Made by a program: the position numbers and the translations under genes
From: Deltaproteobacteria bacterium
GTDB taxonomy: Bacteria > Desulfobacterota > Desulfuromonadia > Geobacterales > Pseudopelobacteraceae
Length of the DNA: 38,605 nt
Assembly: GCA_021780495.1 (NCBI GenBank)
Contig: JAJXYO010000022.1
Span: forward strand, 1-38,605
Direction of reading: 5' to 3'
Part shown: piece by piece, positions 15,458-22,785 of the stretch
Layout: every line of letters begins with the position of its first letter
Numbering within the stretch: position 1 is the stretch's first letter
Notes under the pieces: generated by a model
Told to the model about the DNA's origin: nothing
The model's database searches: none
The model's input: only the letters and a program-made list of their open reading frames with translations

Positions 15458-16282
15458 ATGAGCAAAGCAAAAAAAACTACAATCGATGTTTTGGGAACAA
15501 CCATTACCGTATTTTCTCAGCGGGACGAGGACTACATTTCCCTGACCGATATGCTGAAAGCGAAGGACGGTGATTTTTTTATTTCGGACTGGCTGCGGAA
15601 TCGCAATACCGTCGAGTTTCTCGGAATATGGGAACGTGTTCACAATCCCGATTTTAATTATGGCGAATTCGCCATAATTAAAAGCCAAGCTGGTTTGAAC
15701 AGCTACAAGATCAGTGTCAAAGATTGGGTCGCCAAAACCAATGCAGTCGGTCTTAGAGCCACTACGGGCCGATACGGCGGCACTTACGCACACAAGGATA
15801 TTGCATTTGAATTCGGTATGTGGATCAGTCCTGAATTCAAAATTTATATGATCAAGGAATTTCAGCGTCTCAAGGAGGATGAAAATCGCCGCCTGTCGCT
15901 CGCCTGGAATTTGAATCGTACTCTTTCCAAGCTTAACTACCGTATCCATACCGATGCCATCAAGGCGCACCTGGTTCCAGCCGCAGTTACCACCTCGCAG
16001 GCAGCCATTATTTACGCACACGAAGCCGACGTGCTTAATGTTGCCCTCTTCGGTCAGACAGCCAAACAATGGCGGGATACCAACCCTGATATGGAAGGCA
16101 ACATGCGCGATTACACCACCATTGAACAATTGCTGGTGCTGGCCAATATCGAGGGAATGAATGCCGAGCTCATTCACATGGGGCTGACACAAGGGGACCG
16201 CCTCAAGCGGCTCAATGCAATAGCCATTCGCCAGATGCAGGTGCTTACCTCTGCATCGGCGATTAAACAACTCAAGGAATAA
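15458..16282 (+). CDS. KilA-N domain DNA-binding protein (274 aa)
   Basis: The N-terminal KilA-N domain (about residues 5-130) shows DYISLTDMLKAKDGDFFISD, then LRNRNTVEFLGIWE, NPDFNYGEFAIIKSQAGLNS, YKISVKDWVAKTNAVGL and GRYGGTYAHKDIAFEFGMWI followed by SPEFKIYMIKEFQRL. The C-terminal half (about 140-274) is a helical domain common in bacterial chromosomal KilA-N proteins. Such genes often sit beside type I restriction genes, and an hsdM start follows here after 6 bp. The ATG follows a short AGGAAAATAAG site. GC is lower than in the flanking ehr genes, so transfer is likely. A perfect 32-bp palindrome lies inside the gene. Confidence 0.88.
   Translation: MSKAKKTTIDVLGTTITVFSQRDEDYISLTDMLKAKDGDFFISDWLRNRNTVEFLGIWERVHNPDFNYGEFAIIKSQAGLNSYKISVKDWVAKTNAVGLRATTGRYGGTYAHKDIAFEFGMWISPEFKIYMIKEFQRLKEDENRRLSLAWNLNRTLSKLNYRIHTDAIKAHLVPAAVTTSQAAIIYAHEADVLNVALFGQTAKQWRDTNPDMEGNMRDYTTIEQLLVLANIEGMNAELIHMGLTQGDRLKRLNAIAIRQMQVLTSASAIKQLKE
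15652..15683. repeat. Perfect 32-bp palindrome inside the KilA-N gene
   Basis: Each arm is 16 bp (TTTTAATTATGGCGAA and its exact reverse complement) with no spacer. It covers the codons for the conserved NYGEFAIIK stretch, so part of the pattern is fixed by protein sequence, but 16 matched base pairs by chance is very unlikely. Possible roles are a binding site for the encoded DNA-binding protein or an mRNA hairpin. Confidence 0.75.
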
Positions 16283-16288
16283 ATAACC

Positions 16289-16429
16289 ATGCTCGATACT
16301 GATACCAAACGCTGCATTGACACCGCCCGCGACATACTCGTCGGCAAGGTTCCTGACCAGAAATTGCACAATCGGAATGCGGACGCCGATTATCCCGATA
16401 CCTGCCGGGTTAAGCCTACTACATCATGA
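16289..16429 (+). pseudogene. hsdM remnant: N-terminus of a type I restriction methyltransferase
   Basis: The 46-codon frame begins MLDTDTKRCIDTARDILVGK then VPDQK. This matches the common start of type I N6-adenine methylase HsdM (MLD-x-x-TKR-x-IDTARDILVGKVPDPK). After about 25 residues the similarity ends and the frame runs into unrelated sequence and a stop. Full HsdM has about 500 residues, so more than 90 percent is missing. It follows the KilA-N gene by 6 bp, a gene order seen in type I loci, so this insert is probably the residue of a type I restriction island. Confidence 0.75.
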
Positions 16430-16452
16430 AGAATGATAATAAGGGGTTCGAA

Positions 16453-16536
16453 ATGGAAGTAAGGCTTAAGTCAATGAAGTCAACCTACTATCAACAACTT
16501 TTGGACTTTAGATTTTCCTATAAGAAAGAACCATGA
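16453..16536 (+). CDS. Possible very small ORF (27 aa), uncertain
   Basis: An ATG at 16453 follows AAGGGGTTCGAA, a good ribosome site, and encodes MEVRLKSMKSTYYQQLLDFR plus seven residues. No family is recognised. It lies between the hsdM remnant and the hairpin element and may be chance. Confidence 0.2.
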   Translation: MEVRLKSMKSTYYQQLLDFRFSYKKEP

Positions 16537-16544
16537 CAGGAATG

Positions 16545-16595
16545 TCCAACAAGACAGAAGCAGCGGCCAAAAACCGCCGCTGTTCTGCCAAGCCG
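16545..16595 (+). repeat. Copy 2 of the recurrent insert-end hairpin element (51 bp)
   Basis: It starts TCCAACAAG and contains the stem AGAA(G)CAGCGGC / GCCGCTGTTCT, with 11 pairs and one bulged G around the loop CAAAAACC. About 39 of 51 positions match the copy at 22595. The stem differences between the two copies compensate each other (CAGCGGC/GCCGCTG against CCGGC/GCCGG), which indicates a selected hairpin. It lies 3' of the KilA-N/hsdM insert. Confidence 0.6.
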
Positions 16596-16626
16596 TTCCA
16601 TCTGTAAATCACATAGGTATATCAGC

Positions 16627-17274
16627 ATGAAGAAGAAACCAAAAAAGCGAATACCCGAACAGATTGTCACCGATAGCGATGAGCATTTTGCCTATATCGC
16701 CGGATACACTGCGGGCGGCGCACCCTATGGTGTGTCTTGGGAAGAAATGGAAGCTGTTGAACGTTCCGCCGCTGCGCCGAGCACCGGCGAACCGCCACTA
16801 CAGGCGACGCCGGTTTCCCTGAACGACATCGTTCAGGAGATGCAGATCCTTTTCGATACGATGACGGTCTATTTCAAACGCAGCAGTGGGGAATTCATAA
16901 CGGTCACCGATGAGTATATCCATGCCGCCGAATGCGACGAATCGCTGGATGACCGACCGGAATGGGAGCAGGAGGCCATCCGAATGACCGCAGATGTCCT
17001 GGCTCGCGAGGATGACGGCGACTATGTCCCGCTACCAACACGATACGACATTCACGAATATTCCGTCATGGAACGCTTCTGTCACTCGGTCGCCAATCCG
17101 AAGATTTCGAATGACTTGTTCCGCTCCATTACCGGGAGAGGGGCGTTCCGGAGGTTCAAGGACGCCATTCGCAGGCATGGAGTCGAGGATGGTTGGTATC
17201 GGTTCAAGGATGAGGCATACAAGGAGATTGCCCTGGGGTGGTGTAAAGAGAATAGTATTGTCTGGCGGGAGTGA
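16627..17274 (+). CDS. UPF0158 family protein (215 aa)
   Basis: Residues 70-215 match the UPF0158 family: FDTMTVYFKRSSGEFITVTD, then DYVPLPTRYDIHEYSVMERF and GRGAFRRFKDAIRRHGVEDG followed by WYRFKDEAYKEIALGWCKEN. The first 45 residues (EHFAYIAGYTAGGAPYGVSW) resemble a separate short bacterial protein often found next to toxin-antitoxin genes, so this may be a fusion. Function of the family is unknown. It lies in the insert between ehrC and ehrD, 151 bp before ehrD. The start follows an AT-rich stretch without a strong ribosome site. Confidence 0.85.
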   Translation: MKKKPKKRIPEQIVTDSDEHFAYIAGYTAGGAPYGVSWEEMEAVERSAAAPSTGEPPLQATPVSLNDIVQEMQILFDTMTVYFKRSSGEFITVTDEYIHAAECDESLDDRPEWEQEAIRMTADVLAREDDGDYVPLPTRYDIHEYSVMERFCHSVANPKISNDLFRSITGRGAFRRFKDAIRRHGVEDGWYRFKDEAYKEIALGWCKENSIVWRE

Positions 17275-17329
17275 AGGAACCACGATATCTATATGGAGGC
17301 AGGAAATGCGGAAACCTTACCACCCCCAA

Positions 17330-17350
17330 CCCCTCCTAAAATAGGAGGGG
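17330..17350 (+). repeat. Short hairpin repeat at the right side of the ehrC-ehrD insert
   Basis: CCCCTCCT-aaaat-AGGAGGGG is a perfect 8-bp stem inside a C-rich then G-rich tract (CACCCCCAACCCC...GGGGGG). Sequences of this type are dispersed repeats in many bacterial genomes. It lies between the UPF0158 gene and ehrD and lacks a T run, so it is a poor terminator. Confidence 0.5.
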
Positions 17351-17426
17351 GGCTAAAAGCGAAACACACTATGGGACATTTATGAAACAAATAGGATACG
17401 ACAAAATGCGGCAGAGAGACTAACCA

Positions 17427-18875
17427 GTGATACTTCTCTCCCTCCTCGGCATATCGATCCTGGTGGCGCTGATCCTGGCCTTTATCGGTGACTGGCGCTA
17501 TGCACCGGAGGTCAATATCGGCGGCTCTTCTCTGACCTTCATCGTGTCGCTGCTGCTGGCACTGCAGGTTTATCACGAGGGGGGGAGCATTTCCGGCTCG
17601 ACCTACTTCTTTGTCGATTACCTGAATATCTCCCTGGTCGTCCTGACCACCCTGGTCTCCACCACGACCGCCGTCTTCAGTCGCCGCTACATGCGGGTCG
17701 AGCGGGAGCATGGCAAGGTTGGCCCATGGCGGATGCGTTTTTATCATGCGATGTTTCAGCTCTTTATCTTTGCCATGCTGATTGCCCTGCTAACCAACAA
17801 TTTCGGGGTCCTCTGGATCTCGATGGAGCTGGCGACGCTGGCGACCGTCCTGCTGGTGTCGCTCTACCGGACCCCGACCGCAATCGAGGCGGCCTGGAAG
17901 TATTTCATTCTCTGCGGCGTCGGGATCGCCCAGGCGCTCTTCGGTACGGTACTGCTCTATTTTGCCGCCGAACGGGTGCTGGGGGCGGGAGGCAACGCAC
18001 TGCTCTGGACCAACCTGAGCCGGATCAGCGGCCAGCTCGACCCGACCGTCATGCGCCTTGCCTTCGTCTTTCTGATGGTCGGCTACGGCACCAAGGCCGG
18101 TCTGGTGCCGCTGCACAACTGGCTGCCGGACGCCCACAGCGAGGGGCCGACACCGGTTTCAGCCGTGCTCTCCGGGCTGCTGCTGAACATCGCGCTGTAT
18201 GCCCTGATCCGCTGCAAGGCGCTGGTGGACGGTTCCCTCGGCAGCGGCTTCGCCGGTAACATCATGATGGGCTTCGGCCTCCTTTCCCTGCTGACGGCGG
18301 CCTTTTCCATGCTGCGCCAGAAGGACATCAAGCGCCTCTTCGCCTACTCTTCCATCGAGCATATGGGGATCGCCACCTTTGCCTTCGGTCTGGGCGGACC
18401 GATCGCCACCTTCGGCGGGGTGCTCCATATGATCGTCCATAGCCTGGCCAAATCGGCGACGTTCTTCAGTGTCGGCCATGCCGCCCAGATGCACGGCACC
18501 CAGGAGATTGCACGTATCCGCGGTCTGATTCGGGGCAATCCGGCGGTTGGCTGGGGAATGTTTCTGGGGGTAATGGCGCTAGCCGGGATGCCCCCCTTCG
18601 GGATCTTTACCAGCGAATTCCTGATCCTGACCGCCACCATGAAGGAGGCGCCGTACCTGGCGCCCCTGCTGCTGCTGGGGTTGACGGTGGCATTTGCCGC
18701 CCTGTTCCGCAAGGTGCAGCCGATGGTGGCGGGGCTGATTCCGGCGGGGCAAATGACGCTCTCAGCCGCCAATATCCCGGTCTTCCTGCATCTGGCGCTG
18801 GTGCTGCTGCTCGGGATCTACCTGCCTGGCTTCCTGGCGAACTGGTTCCATCTGGCGGTGGAGATATTGAAATGA
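17427..18875 (+). CDS. ehrD: EhrD, NuoM/NuoN-like antiporter subunit (HyfF-like), set 1
   Basis: This 482-aa polytopic protein of the NuoM/NuoN/HyfF family should be an ion-translocating subunit. Core motifs are WISMELATLATVLLVSLYRT (helix-5 Glu), YGTKAGLVPLHNWLPDAHSE then GPTPVSAVLSGLLLN (helix-7 Lys) and RQKDIKRLLFAYSSIEHMGI-like sequence at helix 8 (actual KRLFAYSSIEHMG). The start is a GTG at 17427 with a weak AGAGAG upstream; after the insert it no longer has an upstream ehr gene for coupling. Its end overlaps ehrL by 4 bp (ATGA). Confidence 0.93.
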   Translation: MILLSLLGISILVALILAFIGDWRYAPEVNIGGSSLTFIVSLLLALQVYHEGGSISGSTYFFVDYLNISLVVLTTLVSTTTAVFSRRYMRVEREHGKVGPWRMRFYHAMFQLFIFAMLIALLTNNFGVLWISMELATLATVLLVSLYRTPTAIEAAWKYFILCGVGIAQALFGTVLLYFAAERVLGAGGNALLWTNLSRISGQLDPTVMRLAFVFLMVGYGTKAGLVPLHNWLPDAHSEGPTPVSAVLSGLLLNIALYALIRCKALVDGSLGSGFAGNIMMGFGLLSLLTAAFSMLRQKDIKRLFAYSSIEHMGIATFAFGLGGPIATFGGVLHMIVHSLAKSATFFSVGHAAQMHGTQEIARIRGLIRGNPAVGWGMFLGVMALAGMPPFGIFTSEFLILTATMKEAPYLAPLLLLGLTVAFAALFRKVQPMVAGLIPAGQMTLSAANIPVFLHLALVLLLGIYLPGFLANWFHLAVEILK

Positions 18876-20455
18876 ACGATACCTCCCTTCGCGACATAAT
18901 CATGACTCACTTCGGCACGAACGCAACCGTCTGCGACGGCGCTTATCCCGCAAATGTTCCGCAGATCCTGCTCCCGCGCGAGCAGTTTGAAGATGTGGGC
19001 TGGCTTATGAAGGATGCCGGTGCCCGACTGGTGGCTGAATGGGGCATTGATGAAACCCTGATGGGGCGGCAGTATGCGGTACTGGCCTGTTTTGCGCGGG
19101 AGACCGAATACCTGCTGGTGCGGTGCGCAATCCCGCTGGACGACCCCACCTTCCCCAGCCTGTCGAAAAAACAGCCCCCCGCCTTCCGCTTCGAGCGACA
19201 GATCATGAGCCTGATGGGGCTGACCCCGACCGGGCACGCCCACTCCGACCTGCGCCCCTGGATCAAGCACGAGGATTGGCCGCCTGACGCCTGGCCGCTC
19301 AGAAAGTCCTTCGATGCCGCCCAGCGGATGCCCCGTGTGGAGGGGGATTACACGTGGGTCCGGGCGGAAGGGGAAGGGGTCTACGAGATTCCGGTCGGCC
19401 CGGTGCATGCCGGGATCATCGAGCCGGGGCATTTCCGTTTTCAGGCCATGGGGGAGGATATCCTCAACCTGGAGGAGAGGCTGGGGTACACCCACAAGGG
19501 GATCGATAAGCGCTTCGAACAGCTTTCCTGGATAGAGGGGGCGCGGCTGGCCGGACGGGTGTCGGGCGACTCGACCGTCGCCCATGCCCTGACCTACAGT
19601 CGAGCGGTCGAAGCGCTGTCCGGGACGGAGGTGCCACCGAGAGCGGCCTGGCTCCGGGCGATCATGCTGGAGCGGGAGCGGATCGCCAACCACCTGGGGG
19701 ATATCGGCGCCATCGCCAACGATGCCGCCTTTACCTTCTTCTTCTACCAGTTCATGCGCCTTAAGGAAATCGTGCTGCGCGGCAACCAGCGACTGTTCGG
19801 CCACCGCTACCTGATGGACCGGGTCGTGCCGGGCGGGGTTGCCGTCAATCTGCCGGAGGATGGCGCTGCCGTCATTGAGGAGGAGCTGAGGGGTTTGCTG
19901 GTGGAGTTTGAGCGGATCGTCACGATCTACGACCTGAACGCGTCGCTGGACGATCGTCTGCGCGGCACCGGGATCTTGCCGGAGGAAACGGCGCGCGAAC
20001 TTGGCACGGTCGGCTTCGTTGCCAGGGCTAGCGGCCAGCCGCTGGACTGCCGCCTGCAGACGCCGTTCAGCCCGTACGACCGGTTTCCTCCCCGGATCAC
20101 CGTGCTCAACTCGTGCGACGTCCACGCCCGCGCCTGGGTGCGGATCGAGGAGATTCGCGACACTGCCCGTCTGATTCGCGAGATGCTGGCGACGCTGCCG
20201 GCCGGGGACACGCAGGTGCCGCTAGAGGATGTCCCACCGGATTGCAGCGCGTTTGCCGTTGTGGAGGGGTGGCGGGGAGAGATCTGCTATTGGTTGCAGT
20301 CCAGTTTGAGTGGCGAGATCAACCGTTGTGCAATCCGTGATCCCTCCAGCGTCAACTGGCTGGCACTGGAACAGGCGATTCACGGCAACATCGTTCCCGA
20401 TTTTCCGCTCTGCAACAAGAGTTTTAATCAGTCCTATTCGGGGCATGATTTGTAG
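18872..20455 (+). CDS. ehrL: EhrL, hydrogenase-related large subunit without NiFe cysteines (NuoC-NuoD fusion), set 1
   Basis: A 527-aa HycE/HyfG-like protein with a NuoC-like N-terminal domain (about 1-165) and a NuoD-like domain (from about 170: VGPVHAGIIEPGHFRFQAMG). In group 4 NiFe hydrogenases the N-terminal ligands lie in VCGIC-x3-H; here the same place reads VSGDSTVAH, so Cys becomes Ser at 231 and 234. The C-terminal DPC-x2-C is replaced by NQSYSG near residues 519-524, where the protein ends SGHDL. No NiFe centre can form. Quinone-oxidoreductase-like residues (GYTHKGIDKRFEQ) remain. The stop codon lies within a 12-bp inverted repeat bounding the next insert. Confidence 0.93.
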   Translation: MNDTSLRDIIMTHFGTNATVCDGAYPANVPQILLPREQFEDVGWLMKDAGARLVAEWGIDETLMGRQYAVLACFARETEYLLVRCAIPLDDPTFPSLSKKQPPAFRFERQIMSLMGLTPTGHAHSDLRPWIKHEDWPPDAWPLRKSFDAAQRMPRVEGDYTWVRAEGEGVYEIPVGPVHAGIIEPGHFRFQAMGEDILNLEERLGYTHKGIDKRFEQLSWIEGARLAGRVSGDSTVAHALTYSRAVEALSGTEVPPRAAWLRAIMLERERIANHLGDIGAIANDAAFTFFFYQFMRLKEIVLRGNQRLFGHRYLMDRVVPGGVAVNLPEDGAAVIEEELRGLLVEFERIVTIYDLNASLDDRLRGTGILPEETARELGTVGFVARASGQPLDCRLQTPFSPYDRFPPRITVLNSCDVHARAWVRIEEIRDTARLIREMLATLPAGDTQVPLEDVPPDCSAFAVVEGWRGEICYWLQSSLSGEINRCAIRDPSSVNWLALEQAIHGNIVPDFPLCNKSFNQSYSGHDL

Positions 20456-20461
20456 GGGCGA
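20450..20461 (+). repeat. Left arm of a 12-bp perfect inverted repeat flanking the second insert
   Basis: TTGTAGGGGCGA covers the TAG stop codon of ehrL. Its exact reverse complement TCGCCCCTACAA is at 23155-23166, just before ehrS. Between them lie 2.7 kb of non-ehr genes. Confidence 0.6.
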
Positions 20462-20516
20462 TTGCGAATGGTGCGCATACGGCCTCACAAAATCTTCTTG
20501 TGGTGAGTTGTTAGAG

Positions 20517-20537
20517 ATGATAGCATTTTGATATCAT
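20517..20537 (+). promoter_or_regulatory. Inverted repeat upstream of the FitA-like gene, probable operator
   Basis: ATGATA-N9-TATCAT is a perfect 6-bp inverted repeat centred 33 bp upstream of the ATG. It includes TGATAGCA (20518-20525), which as I recall is the half-site sequence of the studied FitAB operator. A TTGTTA box with TATCAT 18 bp further on could be the promoter, so binding would repress. Confidence 0.45.
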
Positions 20538-20559
20538 TGTATTGATCAGGAGAAATACC

Positions 20560-21129
20560 ATGCCTCAACTGTTGATCCGCAATCTGGAAGATGAAACCAT
20601 CCAGCGTCTGAAAACCCTCGCAAAAAGTCACAACCGGTCATTGCAAGGCGAAGTGAAGCTCCTTTTGGAGGAGGTCGCCCGTCAGCCTGACGAACTCCCC
20701 TTGGCCATTGCTGAACGTTGGCAGGGATATTTTGCCGGGCGTTCCTTTAGCGATAGAACGGAGCAGGTTCGGCAGGGGAGAAGCAATACCGGTAAGCTAC
20801 GCTGCTTGAAAGGAGTTGTAAGTATGCCCCACATTCACCCCGTTTCCGATCTCAAAAACAACTTGAATCACCTTACTGAAATATGCCGTAAGGAACATGA
20901 ACCGGTGTATCTCACTCGAAAGGGGCACGGCGAGCTTGTTCTCATGGGGATGGAAGAGTATGAAAACTTGTTGTCAAAGTTGAAAGCCTCGGAAGAGGAA
21001 GATGCCGAAATTGAAGCATTGTGGGTAGCCGAAATTCAGGAGCGTTATCGCTCCATACAGGAGGGAACGGTTACCTGCATACCCGCTGAAGAAGCTATGA
21101 AACAGGCTCGGGAACGGATCAAACGATGA
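20560..21129 (+). CDS. FitA-like antitoxin fused in frame to a YefM/Phd antitoxin (189 aa)
   Basis: The first 45 residues (MPQLLIRNLEDETIQRLKTL then AKSHNRSLQGEVKLLLEEVA) are a ribbon-helix-helix FitA-type antitoxin. The middle (AERWQGYFAGRSFSDRTEQV) matches the usual FitA C-terminus, where a stop and a PIN toxin gene normally follow. Here no stop occurs. The frame reads on through about 20 residues into a complete YefM-like domain starting MPHIHPVSDLKNNLNHLTEI. No PIN toxin gene is present. The ATG at 20560 follows CAGGAGAAATACC. Either one double antitoxin or two products are made, since the second part has its own start. Confidence 0.75.
   Translation: MPQLLIRNLEDETIQRLKTLAKSHNRSLQGEVKLLLEEVARQPDELPLAIAERWQGYFAGRSFSDRTEQVRQGRSNTGKLRCLKGVVSMPHIHPVSDLKNNLNHLTEICRKEHEPVYLTRKGHGELVLMGMEEYENLLSKLKASEEEDAEIEALWVAEIQERYRSIQEGTVTCIPAEEAMKQARERIKR
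20824..21129 (+). CDS. YefM/Phd-family antitoxin, internal start (101 aa)
   Basis: This is an alternative start inside the fused frame: the ATG at 20824 follows AAAGGAGTTGTAAGT, a strong ribosome site that makes little sense if only the fusion is translated. The product has the Phd/YefM N-terminal DNA-binding domain (HPVSDLKNNLNHLTEICRKE, HEPVYLTRKGHGELVLMGME) and a helical C-terminal toxin-binding tail (ALWVAEIQERYRSIQEGTVT). The toxin gene overlaps its end by 4 bp (ATGA at 21126). Confidence 0.75.
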   Translation: MPHIHPVSDLKNNLNHLTEICRKEHEPVYLTRKGHGELVLMGMEEYENLLSKLKASEEEDAEIEALWVAEIQERYRSIQEGTVTCIPAEEAMKQARERIKR

Positions 21130-21431
21130 AGCTGGTCGAGTATCATCCCCAGGCGCTGGAAGAACTTATTCATGCTGCGGAGTATTACGAATCAAAGGTT
21201 GACGGGCTGGGGCAGCGTTTTCTTGACGAAATAAAAATTTGCGTGGCCGATATATCAGACTTGCCGGAACGCTGGCCATATTTTGTACTGAACGTCAGGA
21301 GACGTCTGCTTGATCGCTTTCCGTATATGCTTGTTTATCTAAATGATTCTGATCGCATATACATACTGGCGGTTATGCATCAACGGCGCAGGCCGGGATA
21401 CTGGAAGAAACGGTTGAATTCATCCGTATGA
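21126..21431 (+). CDS. RelE/ParE-superfamily toxin (101 aa)
   Basis: The sequence has the ParE/RelE plan: YHPQALEELIHAAEYYESKV, LGQRFLDEIKICVADISDLP, then PERWPYFVLNVRRRLLDRFP and YMLVYLNDSDRIYILAVMHQ followed by RRRPGYWKKR. The RRLLDRFPYMLVY and VMHQRRRPGYW stretches are the family hallmarks. It is translationally coupled (ATGA) to the YefM-like antitoxin. The target (gyrase or ribosome-bound mRNA) cannot be told from sequence. It is part of the insert between ehrL and ehrS. Confidence 0.9.
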   Translation: MKLVEYHPQALEELIHAAEYYESKVDGLGQRFLDEIKICVADISDLPERWPYFVLNVRRRLLDRFPYMLVYLNDSDRIYILAVMHQRRRPGYWKKRLNSSV

Positions 21432-21570
21432 GGTGCGGGGTGAGAAAGGGTTGACTCGGAATTAAGGATGATGCACCCCGAAACTCCGCACTTAATCAGT
21501 ATGGTGTCCCCCGAATATCAATCCGTTATTTGCGACAACAATTGATTTTGAGGCCCCACCGCACGCGGAG

Positions 21571-22587
21571 GTGTTCATTGTCAAGATAGAGGAAACCACC
21601 ACTGCATCCCAACCAACATTTATCCTCGATGAGGAGCGAATGATGGCTAACGTTAGTTGGCCCGCGGGGCTACTGCCAGGGACGTTTGGGCAGCAGGAAG
21701 AGGTCCAAAAAATGCTTGTGGGGTTATCAAGTTCCATCTTCGTCGCTACCTGTGCCGTGCGAGACATTAAAGCCACGTTTAACCGCTTTTTCAGTGACGA
21801 TGCTGTACTTCACCGTATCTCGATGATCCTGGTGGCCTGTAACAGCCGCTCACGTCTTTTCAAAAGCGGCATTTCCCGATTGAGTGACTGGACTAAGCTT
21901 GCTAAGACCACGTTCACGCTTCAACCGTCGCGTCCAAATATTGTCCGCCGCAGACTGAAGCCGCATGAGGATGCGAAAGAATTAAACGAAAAACTGTCAA
22001 GTAAGCCTGAGGGGCCATCATTTAAGGATCATCGCGATCTCAGTGTAAGATCGATTATCGATATCCATTTATGGAACCGGGCTGGATGGACCGGAACCGC
22101 ATTCGCGGATTGGGGGCCACCCCATCCGCCAGCGATTGCCTTGCTTTTCACTGACTACGACGCTGGCAAGAAGATATTCGAGCGATGGCGCGATCGTTTT
22201 GGACGAATTGACGAGGAGGAGGATATCTACCTCGCGATAGTACGCGGCATTTCTGCTGTGAATCCTGCTCACTATCGCGTGTTAATAACTTCACGCATCC
22301 GGCCCAAGGACGAGTTACCTGGCAATCAGCAAATGATAATCGCGGCACGCATAAATACCATGCACGCAGAGTCCAATGTTAACCTCGCCCGCTTCCTTGA
22401 AGCTTATGGCAGAGTCGGGTGCTATGCACTCCTTCCTGCTATCTGGAAAGGTGCCGGAGAGCCAAAGTTGCTTTCGGACCTGTCAATCTTGAAACGGAAG
22501 TTGATCGTTAAAGATGCGTCAGAAATCGCTCACAACGACATAGAGGCGATGGCACTCAATCCAAGTTGTGGTGTCGATGAGAGTTAG
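21571..22587 (+). CDS. Unrecognised protein, possibly truncated at the 5' end (338 aa)
   Basis: I do not recognise a family. The sequence looks globular and mixed alpha/beta, with an aromatic, proline-rich middle (IDIHLWNRAGWTGTAFADWG, PPHPPAIALLFTDYDAGKKI) and no membrane segment or cysteine cluster. The first possible start is a GTG at 21571. The frame stays open upstream to a stop at 21493, and those 25 codons read like protein (PPNINPLFATTIDFEAPPHA) but contain no ATG, GTG or TTG. The natural start may therefore be lost. It lies in the ehrL-ehrS insert. GC is about 50 percent, lower than the ehr genes. Confidence 0.65.
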   Translation: MFIVKIEETTTASQPTFILDEERMMANVSWPAGLLPGTFGQQEEVQKMLVGLSSSIFVATCAVRDIKATFNRFFSDDAVLHRISMILVACNSRSRLFKSGISRLSDWTKLAKTTFTLQPSRPNIVRRRLKPHEDAKELNEKLSSKPEGPSFKDHRDLSVRSIIDIHLWNRAGWTGTAFADWGPPHPPAIALLFTDYDAGKKIFERWRDRFGRIDEEEDIYLAIVRGISAVNPAHYRVLITSRIRPKDELPGNQQMIIAARINTMHAESNVNLARFLEAYGRVGCYALLPAIWKGAGEPKLLSDLSILKRKLIVKDASEIAHNDIEAMALNPSCGVDES

Positions 22588-22594
22588 GCGAATT

Positions 22595-22645
22595 TCCAAC
22601 AAGGAAGAAGCCCGGCCTAAAAACCGCCGGTGTTCTCCCGGCCCG
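22595..22645 (+). repeat. Copy 3 of the recurrent insert-end hairpin element (51 bp)
   Basis: It starts TCCAACAAG and contains the stem AGAAGCCCGGC / GCCGGTGTTCT (9 of 11 pairs) around loop CTAAAAACC. It begins 7 bp after the stop codon of the 338-aa gene. It is the same length as the copy at 16545 (about 39 of 51 identical) and its first 37 bases align without gaps to the copy at 4134 (about 28 of 37). Confidence 0.6.
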
Positions 22646-22690
22646 ATTGGTCGAACTTTATACTAAGAAAGCCCATCCCTAATCAAATTA

Positions 22691-22743
22691 CAGGGTCAGG
22701 TGTCGGATCAGGCTTCCAATTTGTTAGATAGGTGCCTGACCTG
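22691..22743 (+). repeat. REP-like inverted repeat
   Basis: GGTCAGG (22694-22700) and CCTGACC (22735-22741) form 7-bp arms within the longer imperfect pair CAGGGTCAGGTGTC / GGTGCCTGACCTG. The GGTGCCTGACC motif is typical of repeats mobilised by REP-associated tyrosine transposases. No such transposase is in the window. Confidence 0.4.
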
Positions 22744-22785
22744 CTGAAACGATTCCATAAGAACCATATCAGAAAAGGAAAACCC

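Noticed and set aside
22583..22589. GTTAGGC, the integron core-site sequence, at the end of the 338-aa gene
   Set aside because: It overlaps the stop codon, lacks a partner RYYYAAC at the proper distance, and a 7-mer is likely by chance. The same motif occurs at 8425.
16544..22645. Hairpin elements considered as true integron attC sites (GTCCAAC at 16544 fits RYYYAAC)
   Set aside because: No matching GTTRRRY at the 3' end, and the outer ends do not pair with each other as attC ends do. No integrase is in the window. Kept only as an unexplained element.
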